Shown here one piece after another: positions 1 through 8,012 of a DNA stretch of 10,077 nucleotides; within the stretch, counting starts at the first letter, position 1; each line of letters starts with the position of its first letter. Under the pieces are notes generated by a model. The model did not search any database and was not told where the DNA came from. It saw nothing but the letters and a program-made list of their open reading frames with translations. The position numbers and the translations under genes were made by a program. Origin of the DNA: Clostridia bacterium (GTDB taxonomy: Bacteria; Bacillota; Clostridia; Christensenellales; Borkfalkiaceae); the NCBI GenBank assembly GCA_017421905.1, contig JAFOHH010000085.1, positions 1 to 10,077 of the forward strand, given 5' to 3'.

Positions 1-1053
1 GGGAAGAGAAATTTCATAACCGGAAGCGTATTTTTCGGGATAACCGTTCGACGCCATAATAACGCAGCACGCGCTTTGATCGGAAAATTTTACGTCCTCA
101 AACGAAAGCGTTCCATTTGCCGTTTTTTGCATAATCGTAAGTAAATCGCTTTGTAAAAGCGGTAAAACGACCTGCGTTTCCGGATCGCCGAATCTGCAGT
201 TGTATTCAATAACCTTCGGTCCGTTTTTGGTTAACATCAAACCAAAATACAAACACCCGGTAAAAGGTCTACCCTCTTTTGCCATCGCATTGATTGTCGG
301 CTCGAAAATCGTTGCGCGGCAAAGCTCTGCAATTTCTGCAGTATAATAGGGGTTGGGGGCAATCGTTCCCATGCCACCCGTGTTTAGACCTTCGTCGCCA
401 TCTTTAGCGCGCTTATGGTCCATACTGGAAATCATAGGAACAACGGTTTTTCCGTCCGTAAAAGCAAGAACGGAAACTTCGGGTCCTTCTAAAAATTCTT
501 CAATTACCACGGTAGTACCGCTTTTACCAAACTTTCCGTTTTGCATCATATCGCAAACGGCCTCTTTAGCTTCGGCAATCGTTTGGGCGATAATTACGCC
601 TTTGCCAAGAGCAAGCCCGTCTGCCTTAACAACGATGGGAGCGGTAACGGTATCGAGATAAGCAAGGGCTTTTTCCAGATCGGAAAAAGTTTCGTACGCT
701 GCAGTAGGAATACCGTACTTTTTCATAAGCTCTTTGGAAAAAGCTTTACTGCCTTCGATAATCGCCGCGTTTGCTTTAGGTCCAAAGCAAGGAATGCCTA
801 CGGCGTTTAACGCATCTACACAGCCAAGAACGAGCGGATCGTCGGGGGCAACAACTGCAAAATCAATTTGCTTTTCTTTGGCAAACGCTACGATACCTTC
901 GATATCTTTTGCATTGATTGCAACGCAGGTTGCATCTTTTGCAATTCCCCCGTTGCCGGGAAGGCAATACAACTCTTCCACGGCGGGGTTTTCTTTAATT
1001 TTTTGAATAATGGCGTGTTCTCTTCCACCGCCACCAACAACGAGAATTTTCAT
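1..1053 (-). CDS. purD: Phosphoribosylamine-glycine ligase (GAR synthetase), partial, 3' end beyond window
   Basis: This ATP-grasp enzyme joins phosphoribosylamine and glycine, with ATP, to make GAR, the second step of de novo purine synthesis. I translated it by hand: 351 open codons from ATG at 1053 to the left edge with no stop, so about the last 70-80 residues of a roughly 420-430 residue family are missing. Visible signatures are the N-terminal MKILVVGGGGREHAI, the ATP-grasp segment VVKADGLALGKGV (about residues 184-196), NTGGMG (224-229) and EYNCRFGDPETQ (283-294), which holds the metal- and ATP-binding residues. The ribosome binding site AAAGAGG lies about five bases before the ATG. 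It is the last visible operon gene, 39 bases after glyA, whose product can supply glycine for this step. The spacer contains a 5-bp hairpin next to the ribosome binding site. No frameshift or missing motif is seen. The assignment is firm. Confidence 0.97.
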   Translation of the reverse strand, partial: MKILVVGGGGREHAIIQKIKENPAVEELYCLPGNGGIAKDATCVAINAKDIEGIVAFAKEKQIDFAVVAPDDPLVLGCVDALNAVGIPCFGPKANAAIIEGSKAFSKELMKKYGIPTAAYETFSDLEKALAYLDTVTAPIVVKADGLALGKGVIIAQTIAEAKEAVCDMMQNGKFGKSGTTVVIEEFLEGPEVSVLAFTDGKTVVPMISSMDHKRAKDGDEGLNTGGMGTIAPNPYYTAEIAELCRATIFEPTINAMAKEGRPFTGCLYFGLMLTKNGPKVIEYNCRFGDPETQVVLPLLQSDLLTIMQKTANGTLSFEDVKFSDQSACCVIMASNGYPEKYASGYEISLP

Positions 1054-1063
1054 AAAACCTCTT

Positions 1064-1077
1064 TCCGGAAAACCGGA
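1064..1077. other. Small perfect hairpin in the glyA-purD spacer
   Basis: A 5-bp inverted repeat (TCCGG, loop of four, CCGGA) fills the middle of the only longer spacer in the operon. On the minus-strand mRNA it sits between the glyA stop and the purD ribosome binding site AAAGAGG, touching the latter at its first base. On the minus strand it is not followed by a T-run. On the plus strand it is followed by CTTTTT, which looks terminator-like, but no plus-strand gene ends here. It could tune purD translation or mRNA stability, or be neutral; the role is inference. Confidence 0.45.
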
Positions 1078-1092
1078 CTTTTTATTCGTATT

Positions 1093-2337
1093 TTAATTAC
1101 AGTCTTGGTAAATGGGAAATTGATTGCAAAGCTCTTGCACTTCGTTAGAAACGCGGTCTTTGTTCCCCTCGAAATCGACGACAACAGCCTTAATCCAAGA
1201 GGCAATTTTTGCCATTTCCGCCTCCTTAAAGCCGCGAGAAGTAACGGCAGGCGTTCCGATACGAATACCGCTAGTTATAAATGGGCTTTGGGGATCGTTG
1301 GGGATTGCGTTTTTGTTAACGGTGATATGTACGGCGTCTAACATCTTTTCTAAATCTTTACCCGTAACGCCAAAGTTTTGCAAGTCGATTAAGATTAAGT
1401 GGTTATCCGTGCCGTCGGAAACCATATTAAAACCTTCGTTTTTCAACGCCGTAGCAAGCGCTGCGGCATTTTTAACGATTTGGTTTTGATATTCGATAAA
1501 AGAAGGATCGAGGGCTTCTTTCAACGCAACGGCTTTTGCCGCGATAATATGCATTAAAGGGCCGCCTTGCGTTCCGGGGAATATTGCTTTATCGATAGCC
1601 TTTGCATATTGTTCTTTGCAAAGAATCATACCGCCGCGCGGTCCGCGGAGCGTTTTATGCGTAGTGGTCGTAACCACATCTGCATAAGGAACGGGGCTTT
1701 GGTGCACGCCTGCAGCCACAAGACCTGCAATGTGCGCCATATCCACCATAAAATAAGCGGAAACGCTATCTGCAATTTCTTTAAAGCGCTTGAAATCGAT
1801 TTCTCTGGGATAAGCAGATGCCCCCGCCAAGATGAGTTTGGGGTTGCATTCTTTTGCAAGGCGAGCTACTTCGTCATAATCGATTCTGCCCGTTTGAGCA
1901 TCTACTCCGTAATGCACGATATTAAAATATTTTCCCGAAATATTGACAGGAGATCCGTGCGAAAGATGTCCGCCGTGCGCTAAATTCATAGAAAGAACGG
2001 TATCGCCGGGGTTGAGCAATGCGAAAAATACGGCAAGGTTTGCAGAAGCGCCGCTGTGTGGTTGCACGTTGGCATGTTCTGCACCAAACAATTTCTTTGC
2101 ACGCTCTCTCGCAAGCTCTTCCACCTCGTCTACGAATTCGCATCCGCCATAATAGCGGTGTGCGGGATAGCCTTCGGCATACTTGTTGGTAAGAATTGTG
2201 CCTGCTGCAAGTAAAACGCCTTTGCTTACGATATTTTCGGATGCAATTAGTTCGATATTATTTTGTTGACGGCGAAGTTCGCGGTCAGTAGCCGCATACA
2301 GTTCTTCGTCGTAAAATTTCAGTTCGGAAAACTGCAT
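1093..2337 (-). CDS. glyA: Serine hydroxymethyltransferase
   Basis: This PLP enzyme converts serine and tetrahydrofolate to glycine and 5,10-methylene-THF in the cytoplasm. The product is 414 residues, normal for bacterial SHMT. Visible motifs are [11 protein letters not shown] (28-38), the substrate and folate region [14 protein letters not shown] (60-73), HSGASAN (94-100), the PLP-binding VDMAHIAGL (198-206; Asp199 contacts the PLP ring nitrogen, His202 is nearby), and the Schiff-base lysine in [14 protein letters not shown] (Lys228). The start is chosen because AAGGAG lies eight bases upstream of the ATG at 2337. The gene follows the AICAR formyltransferase by 17 bases. Inside a purine operon it makes sense twice: it yields glycine for PurD, and one-carbon units that become 10-formyl-THF for PurN and the AICAR formyltransferase. 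It also fits the ZTP riboswitch at the operon head, which reports shortage of that cofactor. No anomaly is seen. Confidence 0.98.
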   Translation of the reverse strand: MQFSELKFYDEELYAATDRELRRQQNNIELIASENIVSKGVLLAAGTILTNKYAEGYPAHRYYGGCEFVDEVEELARERAKKLFGAEHANVQPHSGASANLAVFFALLNPGDTVLSMNLAHGGHLSHGSPVNISGKYFNIVHYGVDAQTGRIDYDEVARLAKECNPKLILAGASAYPREIDFKRFKEIADSVSAYFMVDMAHIAGLVAAGVHQSPVPYADVVTTTTHKTLRGPRGGMILCKEQYAKAIDKAIFPGTQGGPLMHIIAAKAVALKEALDPSFIEYQNQIVKNAAALATALKNEGFNMVSDGTDNHLILIDLQNFGVTGKDLEKMLDAVHITVNKNAIPNDPQSPFITSGIRIGTPAVTSRGFKEAEMAKIASWIKAVVVDFEGNKDRVSNEVQELCNQFPIYQDCN

Positions 2338-2354
2338 GAACGTTTCTCCTTAAA

Positions 2355-3539
2355 TTAGTGGTGGAATAAACGCATACCGGTAAAGCACATTGCCATACCG
2401 TAGCGATCTGCCGTTTCGATAACGTTATCGTCTCTTACCGAGCCACCGGGTTGTGCAATATAGGATACGCCGCTCTTTTTCGCGCGTTCTACGTTGTCGC
2501 CGAACGGGAAGAAAGCATCGCTACCGAGCGAAACGCCGGTAATTTTAGAAAGATATTCCTTCTTTTCTTCTCTCGTAAAGGGTTCGGGGCGAACGGCAAA
2601 ATATTTTTGCCATACATCGTCACCGATTACGTCTTCTGCATCGTCGGAAAGATAAATATCAATTACGTTGTTTTTATCGGGGCGGCCAAGACCTTCTGCA
2701 AATTGAAGACCAAGCACTTTATCCGATTGACGGAGCATAAATAAATCGGCTTTTTGACCTGCAAGGCGCGTACAATGGATTCGGCTTTGTTGGCCTGCAC
2801 CAACGCCGATTGCCTGTCCGTCGTAAGCAAAGCATACGGAGTTGGATTGCGTATACTTTAAGGTGATGAGCGAAATGATAAGATCGATTAGAGCCTCTTC
2901 GGGGAGGTTTTTATTTGCCGTAACCACGTTAGAAAGCAATTCGCGGTTAATTTTAAAGTTGTTTCTTCCTTGTTCAAAGGTGATACCAAAAACGTCTTTG
3001 GTTTCTTTTTCTTCGGGAACGTAAGAAGGATCAATTTTTACGATATTATACGTGCCCTTTCTCTTTGCCTTTAAAATTTCAAGAGCTTTTTCAGAATAAG
3101 AAGGAGCGATTACGCCGTCCGAAACCTCGCGTGCGATAATTTTTGCACAGGTTTCGTCGCATTCGTCGGAAAGAGCGATCCAGTCGCCGAACGAACTCAT
3201 ACGGTCGGTACCACGAGCGCGAGCATATGCGCAAGCGATGGGAGAATCGTCCAAACCTTCGATATCGTCTACAAAGCAGGATTTTTTCAGCTTTTCGGGA
3301 AGAATTTTACCAACTGCAGCCGAAGTGGGGCTTACGTGCTTAAAGGAAGTAGCGCAGGGCTTACCCGTTGCTTCTTTTAATTCCTTTACGAGCTGCCAGC
3401 TGTTAAAGGCATCTAAAAAGTTGATATAGCCAGGTCTTCCGTTTAAAATTTCGATAGGAAGATCGTTTCCGTTTTTCATAAAAATTTTAGAAGGTTTTTG
3501 GTTGGGGTTGCAACCATATTTTAATTCAAATTCTTTCAT
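2355..3539 (-). CDS. purH: Stand-alone AICAR formyltransferase (equivalent of the formyltransferase domain of PurH)
   Basis: This enzyme transfers the formyl group of 10-formyl-THF to AICAR, giving FAICAR, the step before ring closure to IMP. The 394-residue protein has only the AICAR transformylase part; the roughly 200-residue N-terminal IMP cyclohydrolase (MGS-like) domain of ordinary bifunctional PurH is absent. Motifs include KYGCNPNQ (7-14), the catalytic Lys-His pair in SFKHVSPTSAAVG (Lys67, His68), GDWIALSD (118-125), YTQSNSVCFA (229-238), GVGAGQQSRIHCTRLAG (245-261), SDAFFPFGDNVERA (340-353) and IAQPGGSVRDDNVI (361-374), with the family's C-terminal FTGMRLFHH. The start is taken as ATG 3539, with GAGGA eight or nine bases upstream. 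A GTG at 3554 in frame would add five residues and overlap the previous stop, and is less likely. The gene lies 11 bases after the PurO-like cyclohydrolase, which should supply the missing activity. Confidence 0.95.
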   Translation of the reverse strand: MKEFELKYGCNPNQKPSKIFMKNGNDLPIEILNGRPGYINFLDAFNSWQLVKELKEATGKPCATSFKHVSPTSAAVGKILPEKLKKSCFVDDIEGLDDSPIACAYARARGTDRMSSFGDWIALSDECDETCAKIIAREVSDGVIAPSYSEKALEILKAKRKGTYNIVKIDPSYVPEEKETKDVFGITFEQGRNNFKINRELLSNVVTANKNLPEEALIDLIISLITLKYTQSNSVCFAYDGQAIGVGAGQQSRIHCTRLAGQKADLFMLRQSDKVLGLQFAEGLGRPDKNNVIDIYLSDDAEDVIGDDVWQKYFAVRPEPFTREEKKEYLSKITGVSLGSDAFFPFGDNVERAKKSGVSYIAQPGGSVRDDNVIETADRYGMAMCFTGMRLFHH

Positions 3540-3550
3540 ATTACTAGTCC

Positions 3551-4270
3551 TCACGCTTTATTTTTGTTGTACATAACGGTTTTTTCTTCGCCCGTTTTTA
3601 AATTGATTTGCCCAACGTAAAGAGAAATTTTGTTGTTTGCATTAAGATTGTTCCAAATCTCTTCAGCAAATGCCTCTAAATTGTTGGGAACAAATACTCT
3701 TTCGGGCTCTCCCGTAAAGGTAGGAATGGGGTTTCCGTCGCCATTATAGGTGTGAAGGAAATGACCAACGCCTTTGGTAGGAACGTATGCCCAGTTATAA
3801 CGATTGCAAGCAGAGCCTTCTGCATCGGCAGACTTACAAATATTCATTTTGTAAGTATAGCCGCCGTTGAAATCCATTGCAGCGGAAATACGGGGGGTAA
3901 AGTTGGGAGCATCCGGCTCAAACGCGCGGGTATTTAACGCTTCTTCAAACGATTTTCCGTTTGCCATAAAATCGTAAACGGTATCCGTTTGGTCGCCGTT
4001 GGTTACGATAAGGGTGTTGTTAATTTTTCTAACGGGAGAATAAATGATTAAAGAAGGATCTTCTACCTTCGATTCGTCAAAAGGATAAATGATAATGCCG
4101 TCTTCCGTTTTTGAAAAAATACGGTTTCTGCTGTTTTCGCTTCTTCCCATAATAAAGTAAGCGAAAAAGGCGTTTTCTCCATCTTCGGTAAGGCCGACGA
4201 CGATACCGCGACCGGGATAGGTGTTCGTTTTTAACAGTTCGGGGAGTTGATCTACTTTATAAACACTCAT
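3551..4270 (-). CDS. purO: IMP cyclohydrolase, PurO-like
   Basis: The likely reaction is ring closure of FAICAR to IMP, the last step of the pathway. The 239-residue protein resembles the PurO family first described in archaea and also found as a separate gene in many Clostridia. It is unrelated in fold to the N-terminal domain of PurH. Seen in the sequence are an N-terminal YPGRGIVVG (18-26), the segment YFIMGRSENSRNR (38-50), NGDQTDTVYDF (91-101) and EPDAPNFTPRISA (118-130), which match what I recall of PurO's conserved arginine-rich and TPRI segments. No signal peptide or membrane segment is seen. The start at 4270 is chosen because it overlaps the purN stop as ATGA and has GGAG eight bases upstream; the longer open frame to 4333 lies inside purN. 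Its place directly before an AICAR formyltransferase that lacks the cyclohydrolase domain strongly supports the function. Family recognition is from memory, not a search. Confidence 0.88.
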   Translation of the reverse strand: MSVYKVDQLPELLKTNTYPGRGIVVGLTEDGENAFFAYFIMGRSENSRNRIFSKTEDGIIIYPFDESKVEDPSLIIYSPVRKINNTLIVTNGDQTDTVYDFMANGKSFEEALNTRAFEPDAPNFTPRISAAMDFNGGYTYKMNICKSADAEGSACNRYNWAYVPTKGVGHFLHTYNGDGNPIPTFTGEPERVFVPNNLEAFAEEIWNNLNANNKISLYVGQINLKTGEEKTVMYNKNKA

Positions 4271-4875
4271 GATAATTTCTCCATTAAAATTTTTTTTGCT
4301 ACCGTTTCTACTGCTTGCGGGAGAAGAATCCATTCAGCTTCTTCCATAACGCGTTTTTGTAAAATTTCGGGAGTGTCCCCTTCTTTTACTTCTACTGCTT
4401 TTTGTGCAATAATTGCGCCGCCATCGGGAATTTCGTTTACGAAATGAACGGTTGCACCCGTAACCTTTACACCCTTATTTAGTGCAGCCTCGTGTACCTT
4501 TAATCCGTAAAAACCCTTTCCGCAAAAAGAAGGGATTAAAGAAGGGTGCACGTTAATAATTTTATTTTCGTATTCTTTGATAAAGTTTTCGGTTAAAATG
4601 CGTAAAAATCCGGCTAAAACAATCATTTCTGCACCGCTAGCACGGAGCGCCGCAATTACGGAGGATTCAAACTCCGCCTGCGTACCCGTTTTTTCTACCA
4701 CTGCAGTTGCAACGCCAAAATTTTCCGCGCGTTTTAACGCATAAGCGTCTTTATGGTCGGAAAGAACGAGAACCACTTCCGCATGCGGGGTGTTACCCGC
4801 AGCTTGCGCTTCTAAAATCTTTTGCAGATTCGTACCTCCACCGGAAACCAAAACGGCAACTTTCGTTTTATTCAT
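4267..4875 (-). CDS. purN: Phosphoribosylglycinamide formyltransferase 1 (GAR transformylase)
   Basis: PurN moves a formyl group from 10-formyl-THF to GAR to make FGAR, the third pathway step. The 202-residue length is typical. Signatures are the phosphate-binding VSGGGTNLQ (10-18), the folate and catalytic region INVHPSLIPSFCGKG (107-121) and TGATVHFVNEIPDGG (139-153). The catalytic triad known from E. coli (Asn, His, Asp) is present as Asn108, His110 and Asp151. The start is ATG 4875, with GAGGA about five bases upstream, overlapping the purM stop. An in-frame TTG at 4896 would extend it by seven residues into purM and lacks a good ribosome site. It begins seven bases after purM and overlaps the next gene by four bases, so the two are probably translationally coupled. 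It is one of two 10-formyl-THF consumers in this operon, the link to ZTP control. The call is firm. Confidence 0.97.
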   Translation of the reverse strand: MNKTKVAVLVSGGGTNLQKILEAQAAGNTPHAEVVLVLSDHKDAYALKRAENFGVATAVVEKTGTQAEFESSVIAALRASGAEMIVLAGFLRILTENFIKEYENKIINVHPSLIPSFCGKGFYGLKVHEAALNKGVKVTGATVHFVNEIPDGGAIIAQKAVEVKEGDTPEILQKRVMEEAEWILLPQAVETVAKKILMEKLS

Positions 4876-4882
4876 AACGTCC

Positions 4883-5923
4883 TCAGTATAAAACAACGCC
4901 GTCTTCTTGGTTGCGAATTACGCCGAGCTTGTATGCATCGATTCCTTCGCCCTGCAATACGGAAATTGCCTTTTCTGCGTCTTCTGCATTAACGATTGCA
5001 ATCATACCAACGCCCATGTTAAAGGTGTTGAACATATCGCGTTCGGCAATATTGCCCGTTTTTTGCAACAGTTTGAAGATGGGAAGAATTCTTACGTCGT
5101 CTTTTGCGATATAAGCGCCTAAGCCCTTGGGAAGCGTTCTGGGAATATTTTCATAGAAACCACCACCGGTAATATGCGATACACCCTTTACCGTAACGTT
5201 TTCAAACAACTTCAGCATGGGTTTTACGTAAATTTTCGTGGGGGTTAAAAGCGTTTCGCCCAAAGACTTGCCGCCAAGCTCTTCTACGGGAGTTTTTAAA
5301 TCGGCAGATTCTACGTCGAATACCTTACGAACGAGAGAGAATCCGTTGCTGTGTACGCCGGAAGAAGGAAGGGCAATAATAACATCGCCTTCTTTCATGG
5401 TGGAATTGTTCAAAATTTTGCATCTATCTACAACACCGGTGGAATATCCTGCTAAATCATATTCATCGATGGGATAGAAACCGGGCATTTCTGCCGTTTC
5501 GCCACCGATTAAAGCACAACCCGATTGTACGCAACCTTCTGCTACGCCTTTTACGATGTCTGCAATTTTTTCAGGAACGTTCTTACCACAAGCAATATAG
5601 TCGAGGAAGAATAAGGGCTTTGCTCCGCAGCAAATAATGTCGTTTACACACATTGCAACGCAGTCGATACCAACCGTATCGTGCTTATCCATAAGGAAAG
5701 CAATTTTCAGCTTCGTACCAACGCCGTCCGTACCGGAAACGAGAACGGGACGCTCCATACCCTTTACGTCGAGCTCGAACAAACCACCAAAACCGCCGAT
5801 ATCCGAGCAAACGCCGGAGGTCATCGTACGGGCAATGTGGCTTTTCATCAATTCTACGGCTTTATATCCAGCGGTAATATCTACGCCGGCTTCTTTATAA
5901 CTTTCGCTAAAACTCTTTTCCAT
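4883..5923 (-). CDS. purM: Phosphoribosylformylglycinamidine cyclo-ligase (AIR synthetase)
   Basis: PurM uses ATP to close the imidazole ring of FGAM, giving AIR, the fifth step. The 346-residue length matches the family. Conserved stretches are GTDGVGTKL (64-72), [11 protein letters not shown] (91-101), the loop [11 protein letters not shown] (140-150), [13 protein letters not shown] (187-199), [14 protein letters not shown] (249-262) and [10 protein letters not shown] (298-307). The ATG at 5923 is two bases after the purF stop, and the ribosome site GGAGAA lies in the last purF codons, so coupling with purF is likely. It is soluble and cytoplasmic, with no targeting sequence. Its substrate needs FGAM synthetase (PurL, with PurQ and PurS in many Firmicutes), which is not in this window and must be encoded elsewhere if the pathway is complete. 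Nothing is unusual about the gene itself. Confidence 0.98.
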   Translation of the reverse strand: MEKSFSESYKEAGVDITAGYKAVELMKSHIARTMTSGVCSDIGGFGGLFELDVKGMERPVLVSGTDGVGTKLKIAFLMDKHDTVGIDCVAMCVNDIICCGAKPLFFLDYIACGKNVPEKIADIVKGVAEGCVQSGCALIGGETAEMPGFYPIDEYDLAGYSTGVVDRCKILNNSTMKEGDVIIALPSSGVHSNGFSLVRKVFDVESADLKTPVEELGGKSLGETLLTPTKIYVKPMLKLFENVTVKGVSHITGGGFYENIPRTLPKGLGAYIAKDDVRILPIFKLLQKTGNIAERDMFNTFNMGVGMIAIVNAEDAEKAISVLQGEGIDAYKLGVIRNQEDGVVLY

Positions 5924-5925
5924 GG

Positions 5926-7365
5926 TTATTCTCCTTTTTTTCTTTCCGAAATTTTTTGATCGAATTTGCTTGCCTTGGGTTTTTCCGGAATTGCCGTTGG
6001 GTACTTGCTGTTAAAACAAGCAATGCAATAATCTTCGGAAGGCATACCGTTAGGAATTTTCACAACGCTTTCAATGCTTAAGAATCCGAGCGAGTCAACG
6101 CCGATTCTCTTTTCAATTTCTTCCGTCGTGTAATTATTTGCAATTAATACGGAAGGATCGCTAATATCCGTACCGTAATAGCAACAATTAATAAATTTAG
6201 GAGAAAGAACGCGCATATGCACTTCCTTTGCCCCTGCGTCGCGAATCAGGCGTACGAGATTTGCGCACGTCGTTCCACGAACGATAGAGTCGTCAATAAG
6301 CACAACTCTTTTCCCTTTTACCGTTTCGGAAACGGGATTTAATTTCATTTTTACTGCTTTTTCACGCATTTTTTGCGTGGGAGCAATAAACGTTCTTCCA
6401 ACGTATTTATTTTTAATTAAGCCAATGCCGTAAGGGATACCCGACTCTTGCGCATAACCGAGCGCACCGTCTAATCCGCTATCGGGAACGCCGATAACAA
6501 CGTCGGCCTCTACCGGATATTCTTGAGCTAAAAACGCACCTGCTCTCTTTCTTGCTTGATGAACGGAGCATTCGTCGATAACGGAGTCCGGACGAGCAAA
6601 ATAGATATATTCGAAAATACAGCTAGAACGCTTTTTCGTATTGCAATGTCTTTTATCGGAAATGACCTCTCCGTTTTTAAACACCAACACTTCACCGGGC
6701 TCTATATCGCGGATAAGCTTTGCACCAACGGCGTCTAAAGCGCACGTTTCGCTGGCAACGATATAATCGCCGTCCTCATTAATACCGTAGCAAAGCGGAC
6801 GGAACCCGTGCGGGTCGCGAACGGCAATCAGCTTGGTAGGCGACATAATAACGAGCGAATACGCCCCTTCTAAACGGGACATCGCACGACTAACGGCTTC
6901 TTCGATAGTAGGAGCGGTAAGGCGTTCTTTCGTGATAACGTAAGAAATTACTTCGGAATCGCTATTCGTGTGAAAAATAGATCCCGTGGCTTCGATTTCC
7001 TCGCGCAGTTGAGCAGCATTTGTCAAGCTACCGTTGTGAGCAAGAGCCAATCTTCCTTTGCTGTGATTAACAACGATAGGTTGACAGTTAGCTCTATCGT
7101 TGCTCTTTGCCGTACCGTAACGGCAATGACCTACGGCAAGCGCTCCGTGCCCAAGCTTTTCCAATTTGGATTGCGTAAACACCTCGCTGACAAGACCAAG
7201 ATCGCAATGGGTAGAAAAAAGCCCGTCGTCATTTACAACGATGCCGCAGCTTTCCTGACCGCGGTGTTGCAAAGCATGCAAACCGTAGTATACGGGAGAG
7301 GCTACGTCCGTTGTTGTTTTTGCGGCTATACCAAATACGCCGCATTCCTCGTGGAGTTTTGTCAT
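5926..7365 (-). CDS. purF: Amidophosphoribosyltransferase, Fe-S (Bacillus) type
   Basis: PurF starts the pathway by making phosphoribosylamine from PRPP and glutamine. The 479-residue protein has an N-terminal glutaminase half: nucleophile Cys8, exposed only after removal of the short propeptide MTKLHEE, then [15 protein letters not shown] (32-39), GHCRYGT (79-85) and [11 protein letters not shown] (106-116). The C-terminal PRTase half carries the PRPP loop [13 protein letters not shown] (354-366). Cysteines at 249, 394 or 395, 447 and 450 (CIAC) match the 4Fe-4S ligands of the B. subtilis enzyme, so this is the oxygen-sensitive, propeptide-processed class. The start is ATG 7365, with AAGGATGG seven bases upstream, directly after the purE stop. 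An upstream in-frame ATG at 7401 would add 12 residues, overlap purE and move Cys8 to position 20, and is less likely. AMP and GMP feedback is expected from the family. Confidence 0.98.
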   Translation of the reverse strand: MTKLHEECGVFGIAAKTTTDVASPVYYGLHALQHRGQESCGIVVNDDGLFSTHCDLGLVSEVFTQSKLEKLGHGALAVGHCRYGTAKSNDRANCQPIVVNHSKGRLALAHNGSLTNAAQLREEIEATGSIFHTNSDSEVISYVITKERLTAPTIEEAVSRAMSRLEGAYSLVIMSPTKLIAVRDPHGFRPLCYGINEDGDYIVASETCALDAVGAKLIRDIEPGEVLVFKNGEVISDKRHCNTKKRSSCIFEYIYFARPDSVIDECSVHQARKRAGAFLAQEYPVEADVVIGVPDSGLDGALGYAQESGIPYGIGLIKNKYVGRTFIAPTQKMREKAVKMKLNPVSETVKGKRVVLIDDSIVRGTTCANLVRLIRDAGAKEVHMRVLSPKFINCCYYGTDISDPSVLIANNYTTEEIEKRIGVDSLGFLSIESVVKIPNGMPSEDYCIACFNSKYPTAIPEKPKASKFDQKISERKKGE

Positions 7366-7378
7366 ATAGATTCCATCC

Positions 7379-7873
7379 TTACAGATTAAAATTTTTTTCA
7401 ATTTCTGCGTTTTTAGCTAAAACTTTTTCCGTTGCTTTTTTTCTGGCATCTTTTAACTTTGCCGAAACTTCGCTATCGGAAACACCGATAATTTGAATAG
7501 CAAGGAGCGCCGCGTTTGCCGCCCCATCAATTGCAACCGTTGCAACGGGAATTCCGGTAGGCATTTGAACTGTGGATAACAGCGCGTCTAATCCATCTAA
7601 AGTAGAGGATTTTACGGGAACGCCGATTACGGGCAAGGTGGTATTTGCAGCAACCGCACCGGCAAGATGAGCAGCCTTTCCGGCAAGGGCAATAATTGCA
7701 CCAAAGCCGTTTGCTTCTGCATTCATAGAAAAAGCGCGGGCCTCTTCGGGCGTGCGATGCGCTGAGTAAACGTGAACCTCGTAGGGCATAGCGTATTCTT
7801 TGCAAACGTCAATTGCTTTTTGAGCAACACCAAGATCGCTGTCACTCCCCATAACGATACCAATTTTTTTCAT
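7379..7873 (-). CDS. purE: N5-carboxyaminoimidazole ribonucleotide mutase (class I PurE)
   Basis: This is the first gene of the operon. Class I PurE converts N5-CAIR to CAIR. The 164-residue protein shows MGSDSD (8-13), SAHRTPEEA (37-45), AGKAAHLAG (64-72, with the active-site His69), PVIGVPVKSSTLDGLDALLS (81-100) and VQMPTGIPVATVAIDGAANAA (102-122). SAHRTPE and the AAHL loop place it in class I, not the CO2-using class II. The loop reads K and A where E. coli has G and P, a variant I believe is common in Clostridia. The start at 7873 has GGAGG five bases upstream. It is transcribed from the promoter near 8095-8124 through the ZTP riboswitch. Class I enzymes need N5-CAIR from PurK, which is not in this window. 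A 13-base gap separates it from purF. Confidence 0.97.
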   Translation of the reverse strand: MKKIGIVMGSDSDLGVAQKAIDVCKEYAMPYEVHVYSAHRTPEEARAFSMNAEANGFGAIIALAGKAAHLAGAVAANTTLPVIGVPVKSSTLDGLDALLSTVQMPTGIPVATVAIDGAANAALLAIQIIGVSDSEVSAKLKDARKKATEKVLAKNAEIEKNFNL

Positions 7874-7906
7874 AAAAACCTCCGTAATTTACTGTAAATA
7901 AAATAG

Positions 7907-7945
7907 AAAAGGGCGGTCTTACCCCTCAATGCGGTAAGACTGCCC
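7907..7945 (-). terminator. Intrinsic terminator of the ZTP riboswitch (expression platform)
   Basis: Read on the minus strand, GGGC (7945-7942), one mismatch, and GTCTTACC (7940-7933) pair with GGTAAGAC (7923-7916), one mismatch, and GCCC (7914-7911). This makes a 12-bp stem with a 9-base loop, followed by TTTTCTATTTTATTT from 7910. Its 5' arm begins with the GGGC(A) that closes the 3' stem of the aptamer (7945-7941), so aptamer and terminator compete for these bases. Ligand binding should hold them in the aptamer and allow read-through into purE, an ON switch. Confidence 0.93.
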
Positions 7946-8012
7946 AGACGGTCGACATTTTTTTACTTTGCTCCCTTGTGGTTTTCCACGTTCCGTCAGT
8001 TGCAAAGCAAAA
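7941..8012 (-). ncRNA. ZTP (pfl) riboswitch aptamer
   Basis: This RNA senses ZTP/ZMP, the alarmone of 10-formyl-THF shortage. Minus-strand elements in order are: P1 5' arm TTTTGCTTTGC (8012-8002); the conserved ACTGACGGAACG (about 8001-7990); P2 GTGG/CCAC (7989-7986 with 7981-7978); P1 3' arm GCAAAGTAAAA (7971-7961), giving 11 pairs including one G-U; a short linker; then the 3' domain TGTCGACCGTCTGGGCA (7957-7941) with P3 formed by TGTC/GGCA. GACGG (7997-7993) and CCGTC (7951-7947) form the expected pseudoknot. The conserved blocks agree closely with the Fusobacterium ulcerans ZTP aptamer as I recall it. Its place before a purine operon with two 10-formyl-THF-using enzymes and glyA is the classic context. 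An intrinsic terminator overlaps its 3' end. Confidence 0.95.

Noticed and set aside
1064..1084. Plus-strand intrinsic terminator (hairpin plus T-run) in the glyA-purD spacer
   Set aside because: No plus-strand gene ends nearby and the stem is only 5 bp, so it is kept as a hairpin, not called a terminator.
868..1341. Plus-strand open frame of 157 codons across the purD-glyA junction
   Set aside because: It lies antisense to two clearly conserved genes and has no recognisable protein features.
4271..4333. Longer N-terminus for the IMP cyclohydrolase
   Set aside because: The extra 21 codons lie inside purN, look like no conserved sequence, and the ATGA overlap with a good ribosome site favours 4270.
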